A stretch of 64,000 bases of DNA from Cupriavidus basilensis (GTDB taxonomy: Bacteria; Pseudomonadota; Gammaproteobacteria; Burkholderiales; Burkholderiaceae), in NCBI RefSeq assembly GCF_008801925.2, contig NZ_CP062807.1, positions 61,310 to 125,309 on the forward strand, given 5' to 3'. This document shows positions 19,435-26,365 of this stretch, piece after piece; the stretch's first letter is position 1; every line of letters starts with the position of its first letter. Below the pieces are notes generated by a model, which was given only the letters and a program-made list of their open reading frames with translations, was not told the origin of the DNA and searched no databases. The translations under genes were made by a program, and so were the position numbers.

Positions 19435-19737
19435 ATGGACGGATTCCAGAAAGAGGTGCGCATGTACCCGCGCACGCCTGACGAGGTGGCCCGCGAAGCC
19501 GAGGCAGCACGGGCTCGCGAGAGCGGCCTCCTGTATGCCGGTGCGGAGGGACTGGATACGCTCAAGGCCCACATGCGCACGCTGTACCGTGAGCGCAAGG
19601 AAGGCACGGGAGAGGGTTACGGGCACGAGTTCTTTCGGGGAATGTTGCACGGCTTGGCCCTGGCCGATGCCATGGACGCGCAGGTGAGCGTGGGTATCCA
19701 CGATTTCATCAAGGTTTGGGGCTACATCACAGATTGA
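19435..19737 (+). CDS. small uncharacterised protein (100 aa)
   Basis: A strong AAAGGAG 8 nt before the ATG at 19435. The protein is soluble and helical (TPDEVAREAEAARARESGLL, GLDTLKAHMRTLYRERK), ending GMLHGLALADAMDAQ and an aromatic tail. No known family. It follows a GAAAACGCCC leader element. Confidence 0.65.
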   Translation: MDGFQKEVRMYPRTPDEVAREAEAARARESGLLYAGAEGLDTLKAHMRTLYRERKEGTGEGYGHEFFRGMLHGLALADAMDAQVSVGIHDFIKVWGYITD

Positions 19738-19788
19738 CCAGTTGAAGGATAACGCGCCATCAGGGGTAATCCGACCATAGGAAATGGT

Positions 19789-20091
19789 ATGGAAGATTCA
19801 GTTTCAGTACTGCGTCAGGCTCTTCTATTCGCTGCGCTCGTTACGGTCGGGCTCCCGCTGATCGTGATGGGGCTTGTACGAATTTGGGAAGGGCCAAAGC
19901 TGGTCAAGCGCCACGCCATGATCGCCGGGCAATTGCGCCAGGTTGAACTGCGCAAGCGTGATTTGGACCGCGCCATGGTGGGCCGCTCTGTGCAGGTTCG
20001 CCTTTACGACGAATACGGCGAGCCTATATGGGCCGAAGGCCTGGGCTGGCACGTGAGGCGACTGCAAAAAGGCTCGCTAGGCATGGCCTGA
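19789..20091 (+). CDS. small single-pass membrane protein (100 aa)
   Basis: One N-terminal membrane helix (about residues 9-31, ALLFAALVTVGLPLIVMGLV) is followed by a charged cytoplasmic part (QLRQVELRKRDLDRAM) and a small beta-like end. The start is preceded by GGATAACGCGCC...AGGGG, a variant of the array leader. Function unknown. Confidence 0.6.
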   Translation: MEDSVSVLRQALLFAALVTVGLPLIVMGLVRIWEGPKLVKRHAMIAGQLRQVELRKRDLDRAMVGRSVQVRLYDEYGEPIWAEGLGWHVRRLQKGSLGMA

Positions 20092-20145
20092 AACCTCGAA
20101 CAGAAAACGCCCCTTAGAGGGGCACAGGCGGCCAAGGAGGGCCAA

Positions 20146-20385
20146 ATGCCGACTGACGAAGATATTTGGGCCATCACCACCGGCGACGCTCTGGAGGCGC
20201 TGGACACATTGCACATGGAGGACGACGGTGTCGTGGCCTTCACCAAAGGACGTCGCTACCGTGTTATCAAGGTTATTCCGCTGCGTGAGCCGGCTGCAGC
20301 CGTTGTGATTGATGACACGGGACGCGAAAACAAGATCGAACCGGACTTCCTGGCCAACTTCCGACACGTCCGCGTAACAAGGTGA
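20146..20385 (+). CDS. small uncharacterised protein, SH3-like beta fold possible (79 aa)
   Basis: After an acidic helix the sequence VVAFTKGRRYRVIKVIPL, then AAVVIDDTGRENKI, looks like a small beta-barrel. The leader is the clearest of the set: AAAACGCCCC, five bases, GGGGC, then AAGGAGG 5 nt before the ATG. No family recognised. Confidence 0.65.
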   Translation: MPTDEDIWAITTGDALEALDTLHMEDDGVVAFTKGRRYRVIKVIPLREPAAAVVIDDTGRENKIEPDFLANFRHVRVTR

Positions 20386-20451
20386 GCACCGTTAGCGGTA
20401 GCTGGCATCGAGTGAAAACGCCCGGCACGGGAATTTGGAGAGGAACAATCC

Positions 20452-20676
20452 ATGAAACGAGTCACGATCAAACAAGCTGCAGAAGCCGCCCCACTCATAT
20501 TGGCGCTGGCCCTAGTGTTGGCCGCCTTTGTCGTGTTGGCCATCAATTTTGAGAGGGAGCCATTCAGAGCATGGGGTGGAGCGATGGGCTTGGGTGGCGC
20601 TGGTATGTTGTGCTTTCTCTATTTCGTCAGCCGACAGCCCGGAGGAGCCGAGTCAATGAACGCCGGCCAGGATTAG
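20452..20676 (+). CDS. small two-helix membrane protein (74 aa)
   Basis: Two hydrophobic helices (about residues 13-33, ILALALVLAAFVVLAI, and 43-61) with short polar ends. The leader contains AAAACGCCCGGCACGGG and GGAGAGG before the ATG. Unknown function; small membrane proteins like this can be entry-exclusion or phage-exclusion factors, but nothing here shows that. Confidence 0.6.
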   Translation: MKRVTIKQAAEAAPLILALALVLAAFVVLAINFEREPFRAWGGAMGLGGAGMLCFLYFVSRQPGGAESMNAGQD

Positions 20677-20823
20677 CAAAAACGCCCCGGGTGGGCAGCA
20701 GAGAAAACGCCCCCAGGGGACACCACCGGCCCCGCCAGCAGGTGCAATTCGGGCCGCGTGCGGCTACTATAGGAGCCCGCCCGCGAATCGTTCGGGGCGA
20801 TGATCGTGAATGGAGTATCTGTC

Positions 20824-20985
20824 ATGGGTGGTTATGTAGAAGAAGAACCCACGAGCCCTGAAGACCATGCGTGGAACGAGGCCAAAATCAAACTTGGGCT
20901 CGCGGGCGTTCCTGATGATGAGCTCGGTGAGGACGCGGTAGCGACCGTGACCGACTTGGCCAAGCAGTACCTTCCGAAGCGCTGA
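20824..20985 (+). CDS. very small acidic protein (53 aa)
   Basis: The ATG at 20824 has GGAG 12 nt upstream; an ATG 24 bp earlier would add eight residues. The acidic sequence (EEEPTSPEDHAWNEAKIKLG) ends with a helix. Its 147-bp leader contains two copies of the AAACGCCCC stem-loop. A strong terminator follows. Confidence 0.5.
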   Translation: MGGYVEEEPTSPEDHAWNEAKIKLGLAGVPDDELGEDAVATVTDLAKQYLPKR

Positions 20986-20996
20986 AACCAAAGAAG

Positions 20997-21017
20997 GCCG
21001 CCCCCGGGCGGCTTTTT
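20997..21017 (+). terminator. rho-independent terminator
   Basis: A 7-bp GC stem GCCGCCC/GGGCGGC with a 2-base loop and five T, 11 bp after the 53-aa gene. Confidence 0.85.
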
Positions 21018-21028
21018 CGTATCCCGTC

Positions 21029-21063
21029 TCCTTGCCGATAACTGGCAGTGAAGGAAAACGCCC
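21029..21063 (+). repeat. 35-bp leader element, copy B
   Basis: A near copy (32 of 35) of 19351-19385, again directly after a terminator and before a small gene; it ends with GAAAACGCCC. Confidence 0.7.
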
Positions 21064-21129
21064 CCTGCAGGGCATCCAGGCGCGTCCCATGCGCCCCGCG
21101 CCGGCAGCCGCAACGAAGGAAATCAAACG

Positions 21130-21348
21130 ATGACGAGCCGTTCACCGATCCTCACCAACAGGGATCATAAGAACCTGGACGAGTTCTTGGGCCATGCGCT
21201 CGAAGACTTCAAGGCCGGCGTGATTACCAAGAATCAAGCCATCGGCGGTCTGGTCCAGATGATCGCGGCAGTAGACCAAGGCAATCTTGGAGAAGCAAGA
21301 AATTGGGTCGAGCAGGGCCGCAAGCTGCTGCCCGAGTGTGCCAAGTAG
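21130..21348 (+). CDS. small helical protein (72 aa)
   Basis: A soluble, all-helical protein (HKNLDEFLGHALEDFKAGVI, then QAIGGLVQMIAAVDQGN). The ATG at 21130 has AAGGAAA 8 nt upstream. It is a plausible plasmid accessory gene without family assignment. Confidence 0.65.
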   Translation: MTSRSPILTNRDHKNLDEFLGHALEDFKAGVITKNQAIGGLVQMIAAVDQGNLGEARNWVEQGRKLLPECAK

Positions 21349-21408
21349 GGAAAACGCCCCGAGCAGGGGTGGTGGCAGCAAAGAAGACCTAAAAACGGAA
21401 GCAAGTAA

Positions 21409-21672
21409 ATGAATCTGACTCCCCAACAGCACCAAGAGCATATTGAAAAGCTGAAACGTTATCGGGACGATTGGCAGACTGTGGCGGCCAGCGCTGCCGC
21501 TGAACGAGATCGGCTGCTCGATCTGGCTAGCCGAGGCGCCAGTCTAGGCCATGACGTAGAAGCGGACATTCTGCAACGAGCCGCCGAGCAAAAAGACGCG
21601 CTGGCGCGAAAGGCACATGAAGCCCAGATCTACATGGAGTCCCAGTTGGGCCATGCGCAAGCCGGCCTCTGA
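21409..21672 (+). CDS. small coiled-coil protein (87 aa)
   Basis: Gln/Glu/Ala-rich helices throughout (QQHQEHIEKLKRYRDDWQ, AERDRLLDLASRGASL) suggest a coiled coil. The leader contains GAAAACGCCCCGAGCAGGGG. It is followed by a terminator at 21690. Function unknown. Confidence 0.6.
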   Translation: MNLTPQQHQEHIEKLKRYRDDWQTVAASAAAERDRLLDLASRGASLGHDVEADILQRAAEQKDALARKAHEAQIYMESQLGHAQAGL

Positions 21673-21689
21673 CATATCACGCGATCAAG

Positions 21690-21712
21690 AGCCGCCTCCG
21701 GGTGGCTTTTTT
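21690..21712 (+). terminator. rho-independent terminator
   Basis: Stem AGCCGCC/GGTGGCT (one G-T pair) with a 4-base loop and six T, just after the coiled-coil gene. Confidence 0.8.
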
Positions 21713-21725
21713 GCCACCCGTCTCC

Positions 21726-21751
21726 ATGCCGATAACTGTTATTATCGGCAT
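21726..21751. repeat. inverted repeat ATGCCGATAA-N6-TTATCGGCAT
   Basis: Perfect 10-bp arms with a 6-base loop, in the leader of the gene interrupted by the IS. The left arm matches the ATGCCGAYAACTG core of the two 35-bp leader elements, so this may be a complete version of the same regulatory site. Confidence 0.6.
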
Positions 21752-22023
21752 GACGTTTCAGGTGGCAAAAAGGGTCGGTACAGATTTGCATCAGACCCGA
21801 TACGAACAAAAACAAGCACTTAGGAGAAGTCGATGGCGTGGGTAAAGGCAAACGGCTGGCGGTTGTTCGTGGCAATGTGGATGGTCTGGGCAACCTGGAC
21901 GCTGCACGCCGTTTCGGTGGACGCCGCCGACGCGGAAAGCGCCGTGCGCCACCTGCGACCGGTGAGCTTGCCCCCGCAAAACGAATCCCTTGCTGAGGTT
22001 AAACTGAAGCAAGGAGAGATGTG

Positions 22024-22320
22024 ATGACAAGCAAGACAAAGCGGGCGCAGTACACGCTGGAATTCAAGCTGGAAGCGGTACGGCTGGTGAAGAGCGGGCA
22101 GAGCATGGCAGTGGTTAGCGCGACCCTGGGCATCAGAGCGCAGACGCTGCATAACTGGGTCAAGGCGGAGCGGGAAGGCAAGCTGACTGGTGCGGGTATG
22201 AAGCCGGTCAGCCCGGAGCAGATGGAGCTGGCCCGGCTTCGGGCGGAGGTGGCGCGCTTGAAGATGGAGCGCGATATTTTAAAAAAAGCCGCAGCATACT
22301 TTGCGAAGGAGTCGGTGTGA
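22024..22320 (+). CDS. IS3-family transposase OrfA (98 aa)
   Basis: A helix-turn-helix protein that recognises the IS ends. The HTH reads YTLEFKLEAVRLVKSGQS and VSATLGIRAQTLHNWVKA, followed by the leucine-zipper-like LARLRAEVARLKMERDILKK. The ATG at 22024 has AGGAG upstream. A run of seven A (22281-22287) near the end is a suitable -1 slippery site, giving an OrfAB fusion. Confidence 0.92.
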   Translation: MTSKTKRAQYTLEFKLEAVRLVKSGQSMAVVSATLGIRAQTLHNWVKAEREGKLTGAGMKPVSPEQMELARLRAEVARLKMERDILKKAAAYFAKESV

Positions 22321-23210
22321 GGTATGCGTTCATCGAGCGAAACCGACGTTACTGGCCGGTCTCGGTCCTGTGTGAGCTGTTAGGGGTCAGCCCCAGCGGC
22401 TATCACCAGCGCAAGCAACGCACAGTAAGCACCGACAGGCCAGATAGAGGCCGACTCAGTGACGATGCCTTGTTGGCCCACATCAAGGCGATTCACGCCG
22501 GGGTCAAGGGGGAGTACGGCTGGCCGCGCATGTGGAAGGAACTGCTGGCGCGTGGGGTGCGGGTGGGCAAGGAGCGTGTTCGCAAGCTGATGGCGCTGCA
22601 CGGCATCCGTGCCCGCCACAAGCGCAAGTACATCGCGACAACCAACTCGAACCACGATTTGCCGGTGGCCCCCAATCTGCTGCAACGCGACTTTAGCCCA
22701 GCAGCACCCAATCAAGTCTGGACGAGCGACATAACCTATGTGGCGACCGCCGAAGGCTGGCTCTACCTGGTGGTCATCATCGACCTGTTCAGCCGGCAGG
22801 TGGTTGGCTGGTCGATGCAACCACACATGAAGGCCGAATTGGTCACGGACGCGCTGCGCATGGCCTGGTTCCGGCGCCGCCCGGAAGCCGGTGTGATTGT
22901 GCACACCGACCGGGGAAGCCAGTATTGCAGCCATCTGTTTCAAGACGCCCTGAAGGCGTATGGCATGCGCTCGTCAATGAGCCGCAGGGGCGATTGCTGG
23001 GACAACGCGCCGACTGAGAGTCTGTGGGGGTCGTTGAAGGTCGCTCGCCTGCACGGTCGCCAGTTCGCTACCCGCCGCGCCGCAATGGACGAGGTAATTG
23101 ACTGGCTTGGCTTTTATAATGCCAGCCGACTCCACTCGACGCTGGGCTACGTCAGCCCCATGACGTTCGAGAAAAACTGGTCCGCAGCTCAGCAACACCG
23201 GGCTGCCTAA
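22317..23210 (+). CDS. IS3-family transposase OrfB, DDE catalytic domain (297 aa)
   Basis: A DDE integrase-core transposase. The three acidic residues are in VWTSDITYVAT, VIVHTDRGSQYCS and NAPTESLWGSLK, and an HTH_21 segment (GEYGWPRMWKELLARGVRV) precedes them. The frame is intact. It probably is made mainly as an OrfAB fusion by -1 frameshifting; the independent start is a GTG that overlaps the orfA stop. Confidence 0.93.
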   Translation: MRYAFIERNRRYWPVSVLCELLGVSPSGYHQRKQRTVSTDRPDRGRLSDDALLAHIKAIHAGVKGEYGWPRMWKELLARGVRVGKERVRKLMALHGIRARHKRKYIATTNSNHDLPVAPNLLQRDFSPAAPNQVWTSDITYVATAEGWLYLVVIIDLFSRQVVGWSMQPHMKAELVTDALRMAWFRRRPEAGVIVHTDRGSQYCSHLFQDALKAYGMRSSMSRRGDCWDNAPTESLWGSLKVARLHGRQFATRRAAMDEVIDWLGFYNASRLHSTLGYVSPMTFEKNWSAAQQHRAA

Positions 23211-23321
23211 TTCCCTCGGTTATGGGATTCGTGGAACAGGGGCAAGGTCACGGATGTGCAGGACATCGCCGACCGGGTGGAGCGTATCGCCGCCGTGTTG
23301 CGCGCGCGTTAGGAGGCCTCC

Positions 23322-23774
23322 ATGCCTTACTGGCTGCAGATCGTCGTCGGCATCGCGGTGCCGGCGATTGCACTATTCTCAGCGCTCATCACCTACCAAC
23401 AATGGCGGGTCGGGCAGCGCACCTTAACGCATCACCTGTTCGATCGGCGCTGGCGCGTCTATACGGCGACGCATGACGTCCTGGTGGCCCATCTGACGGG
23501 AGACGACGAAGACCAGAACCAGGCTGGCAGCGAGTTCGCGCGGCGCAAGGTGGACGCGCTCTTTTTGTTCCCGCCGACTGTGGTGGCGTTTGTGCAGGAG
23601 ACGCACGAGGCGGTCTTCGCCCTGCGCGCCTCTGAGCGTGCTTTGAAAAAATCGCAGAACAAAGACGAGGCCCTGGCTGCCCAGGTCGACTGCCGGGAAA
23701 AGACAAGCGTGCTGCGAGCGCTGCACGTCCGCTTGCCCGGAGTCTTTCGCGCTAGCCTCGATCTGACCAAATGA
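23322..23774 (+). CDS. membrane-anchored protein of unknown function (150 aa)
   Basis: One N-terminal membrane helix (WLQIVVGIAVPAIALFSALI) is followed by a ~125-residue soluble helical region (FDRRWRVYTATHDVLVAHLT). A strong AGGAGG lies just before the ATG at 23322. It forms a rightward series with the next gene and the DUF4238 protein. Single-pass proteins of this layout accompany effector genes in several defence loci, but no specific family was recognised. Confidence 0.65.
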   Translation: MPYWLQIVVGIAVPAIALFSALITYQQWRVGQRTLTHHLFDRRWRVYTATHDVLVAHLTGDDEDQNQAGSEFARRKVDALFLFPPTVVAFVQETHEAVFALRASERALKKSQNKDEALAAQVDCREKTSVLRALHVRLPGVFRASLDLTK

Positions 23775-23793
23775 CAAAGCAGGAGAATCGCTC

Positions 23794-24390
23794 TTGAACT
23801 GGGACCTGTTCAGCGCCCCCGCATTCTGGCCATTGGCCACCAGCGCACTGGGCGCCGGTGTTGTCGCCGCACTCACCAATCAAGGCATTGTCTGGCTCAA
23901 AGAGGCCCGGCGCACCAAGGCCGAACACGCGCGCGAGCAGCGCCATGCCGCCCTGACCGTCGCGGTGGCGCTGGAGTGCTACGCGCTGGAATGCGCGCAG
24001 TGCATTTCCGACGCACTTGATGCCGAGGCTGAGGCAGGTCGAACTTATTCCTCCGACCCGCTGCGGGGCATCTCTATGCCAGCCTTGACGCTGCCTGCCG
24101 ATACGAACTGGCGTTGGATTACTGCCGAACTCGCGGCGCGGGTATTGGGGCTTCCCCTCCAGGTTGACTACAGCCGCGCGTATATCCGCGGCAACAGCGA
24201 GTATGGCGATCCGTTTGGCAGCGTGGCGGAGATCCGCACGCAGGCGGCGCGGCGTGGCACCGAGGCGTGGCGGCTAGCCGAGCGGTTGCGTCAGGGGGTC
24301 CGCTTACCAGCCTCGACGCTCGACACCGATCCATGGGATTTCCGCGCGACGTTGGCGGAAGCATTGCCGAAGACCAAGGATGCCCCATGA
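23794..24390 (+). CDS. membrane-anchored protein of unknown function (198 aa)
   Basis: Starts with TTG at 23794 (AGGAG 10 nt upstream). An N-terminal hydrophobic segment (LATSALGAGVVAALTNQGIV) anchors a helical soluble domain of about 160 residues. Its end overlaps the ATG of the DUF4238 gene (ATGA), so they are translationally coupled. No homologous family can be named. Confidence 0.65.
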   Translation: MNWDLFSAPAFWPLATSALGAGVVAALTNQGIVWLKEARRTKAEHAREQRHAALTVAVALECYALECAQCISDALDAEAEAGRTYSSDPLRGISMPALTLPADTNWRWITAELAARVLGLPLQVDYSRAYIRGNSEYGDPFGSVAEIRTQAARRGTEAWRLAERLRQGVRLPASTLDTDPWDFRATLAEALPKTKDAP

Positions 24391-25370
24391 CTGCCGATAC
24401 CGCGATGGGCGCCCAGGCTCGCAAGCATCATTACATCCCACAGTGCTACCTCAAGGGCTTTGCCCGCAACCGTAGCAAGAACTCGCAGCTGTATGTGGTC
24501 GATGCGAAGACGAAACGTGCCTTCCTGACCACCCCGCAGAACGTCGCGGCTGAACGGGATTTCAACCGAATCGATGTGGAGGGTGAAGACCCGAACGTGG
24601 TCGAATCTGGCTACGCCACCTTCGAATCGAAGCTCGCGCCGGCGCTGGTACGCTTGGACGCACAAGGAACCCTGCAGGACGAGCAAGACCGAGCGCTAGT
24701 GCTCGAGCTGATTGCATTGATGGCTGTGCGCAATCCGCTTCGCCGGGAGGCGTCGCGCCGGTTTCACGAAGATGTCACGCGCCGGATGATGGATCTCGTC
24801 GTGGCGGACAAGCGCCGGTTTGAGTCGCAAGTGCGGCGGGCAACTGAGGCGGGTTTTGTGAAGCAGAATGGTGTGAGCTACGAGGAATTCCGGGATTTTG
24901 TCCGCGAGGGGCGCTACGCCATCGAAGTGTCCACGACGGGGCACGTCCAAACCGAGCTGCAATCGCTGACTACGGTCTACGACCTGTTGCATCGGCGCAG
25001 CTGGGTACTGATCAAGGCGGCCCCTGACACTGGGGGGTTCGTGGCGTCGGATCATCCGGTCACGCTGTGCTGGGATGACCCGAAGATGGAGGGTGGCATC
25101 TACCCGCCGGGATTCGGGCTGTCGGGTACAACCGTCATATGTCCGCTCACCAAGCACTGGGCAATCCAAGGCCGCCTTGACGGTCGGGCCGGCTCCATCG
25201 AGATACCGGCCCACGGCGTGGCCGCATTGAATACGAGGACAATCGGATATGCAGGCCGGCAAATCTATGCGGAAAGCGATCGCTTTCGGTTTATCGACGG
25301 GGACGGCATGTTGCGCCATGGGAGTGAACTACTGTCGGCAATGGGCACGTTGGCAGCGCCGCCGACGTGA
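24387..25370 (+). CDS. DUF4238-domain protein (327 aa)
   Basis: The start has the family signature RKHHYIPQCYLKGFA, followed by TTPQNVAAERDFNRI, and further on GFVASDHPVTL and VICPLTKHW, all typical of DUF4238. The biochemical function of the family is not established. It is coupled to the upstream membrane protein by a 4-bp overlap. The conserved His/Asp positions hint at a hydrolase or nuclease-like fold, an inference only. Confidence 0.85.
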   Translation: MTADTAMGAQARKHHYIPQCYLKGFARNRSKNSQLYVVDAKTKRAFLTTPQNVAAERDFNRIDVEGEDPNVVESGYATFESKLAPALVRLDAQGTLQDEQDRALVLELIALMAVRNPLRREASRRFHEDVTRRMMDLVVADKRRFESQVRRATEAGFVKQNGVSYEEFRDFVREGRYAIEVSTTGHVQTELQSLTTVYDLLHRRSWVLIKAAPDTGGFVASDHPVTLCWDDPKMEGGIYPPGFGLSGTTVICPLTKHWAIQGRLDGRAGSIEIPAHGVAALNTRTIGYAGRQIYAESDRFRFIDGDGMLRHGSELLSAMGTLAAPPT

Positions 25371-25412
25371 AACGTGCGTTCGCCCTCAGATCAGATCTAG
25401 GAGGACCAGGCT

Positions 25413-25655
25413 ATGACACGAAAATTCGCCCCCGTCGAAGCGCTCGCCGCCGGCGAGTATGTCGCGCGGACCAAGGACACGGATATGTTGCGCGTGGTGA
25501 TGAACGGGCATCAGCCTGTTCATCCGGAAGCCCGCTGCATCAGCGACGGAAAGTGGTGCACCTTTTACCGCGACGGGGCGGAAGTATGGAGCTGCAACGC
25601 TTTGTATGCTGCCGCGCATTTCCTCACCGAACCGATTACGGAGAGCCAATCATGA
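25413..25655 (+). CDS. small uncharacterised protein (80 aa)
   Basis: A short soluble protein (VEALAAGEYVARTKDTDMLR, then WCTFYRDGAEVWSCNALYAA). AGGAGG precedes the ATG at 25413. The stop overlaps the start of the next gene by 4 bp, indicating coupling. The repeated Cys/Trp/Tyr pattern is not one I know. Confidence 0.6.
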   Translation: MTRKFAPVEALAAGEYVARTKDTDMLRVVMNGHQPVHPEARCISDGKWCTFYRDGAEVWSCNALYAAAHFLTEPITESQS

Positions 25656-26365
25656 CAGATCCTCGCCCCGCGCGACGGGCCATCACCAATCATGTGCCGG
25701 TGCACCTGGTGGAAGCGTTCCACCAGGCGGTGGACGAGTTCTTTGCGCAGGCGCGCAGCGGCAGTACCGCTGGCCAGCGCGCCGCCGAGGTGCGCGCGCA
25801 GGATCACGATCGGGGCCTCGATTCCCTGGTGCAATTGCTGGAGTTGACCGACGCCGACACGGATCAGGCCGGCATTGTGGCGCGCTTCCTCGCTGGCCTC
25901 TACAACGGCCACGACTTCCCGTTCGACTTGACGGACCTTCGTCGGCTAGACGACGACCTCTTCGAGCATTGCCTTGCCGTGCTTCGGCTGGACAACCGGG
26001 CGAAGGCGGAAGTGCACAAATATTTCCCCGACGGCGAAGCCCGATTCCAACGGATGATTGCCGACTGGAATCTCAACAATCTGCCACCGCCCGAACCCGC
26101 GCCGGTTGAGGGGGAGCGGTACCAGGTCAAGTACGAAACACACGGTAATGCCCCCGGCTACCGGGATTTCACCCTGTACGTGTCCTTCACGGATGATCCC
26201 GATCGGCAGCGCCCGGTTGCGCTCTGCTTCTCCGCGCAAGACAGCGAGGAGATCGGTCGGGCCATTGTTGGCATTCACCGAGACGCATGGCGCGACACCG
26301 ATGGGCCGATCGACAAGCGCGAAGGAGAGAACCGCCCTCTGTGGATTGACCGTGATACCTACTGA
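25652..26365 (+). CDS. uncharacterised protein with DUF7673-like segment (237 aa)
   Basis: The N-terminal helical part is followed by FPFDLTDLRRLDDDLFEHCL and LRLDNRAKAEVHKYF, a segment seen in many short proteobacterial plasmid and phage proteins. The C-terminal ~100 residues are beta-rich. It overlaps both neighbours (start at 25652 inside the previous stop; end inside the recombinase start), so it is part of one operon with the recombinase. Confidence 0.65.
   Translation: MTDPRPARRAITNHVPVHLVEAFHQAVDEFFAQARSGSTAGQRAAEVRAQDHDRGLDSLVQLLELTDADTDQAGIVARFLAGLYNGHDFPFDLTDLRRLDDDLFEHCLAVLRLDNRAKAEVHKYFPDGEARFQRMIADWNLNNLPPPEPAPVEGERYQVKYETHGNAPGYRDFTLYVSFTDDPDRQRPVALCFSAQDSEEIGRAIVGIHRDAWRDTDGPIDKREGENRPLWIDRDTY

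Larger units (their letters stand above)
21981..23232 (+). mobile_element. IS3-family insertion sequence, about 1.25 kb
   Basis: Two overlapping transposase frames lie between ends that share ACGAATCCC (21981-21989) and GGGATTCGT (23224-23232), followed by a partly matching GAGG block. No clear target duplication is visible, so the exact ends are approximate. Confidence 0.8.
21833..23312 (+). pseudogene. small membrane-anchored gene split by the IS3-family element
   Basis: The left piece (21833 to about 21980, after CTTAGGAGAAGTCG) encodes a signal-anchor (GWRLFVAMWMVWATWTLHAV) and ends near LRPVSLPPQN. The right piece, from about 23232, reads WNRGKVTDVQDIADRVERIA and stops at TAG 23310-23312. 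The interruption by the IS is inferred from the two open pieces on either side. The original would have been about 75 residues, a likely first gene of the operon that continues at 23322. Confidence 0.6.

Noticed and set aside
17481..21832. Small-gene array as CRISPR or integron cassette array
   Set aside because: The repeated leaders are 60-350 bp apart with real genes between them; no attC-type GTTRRRY cores, no cas genes, no integron integrase.
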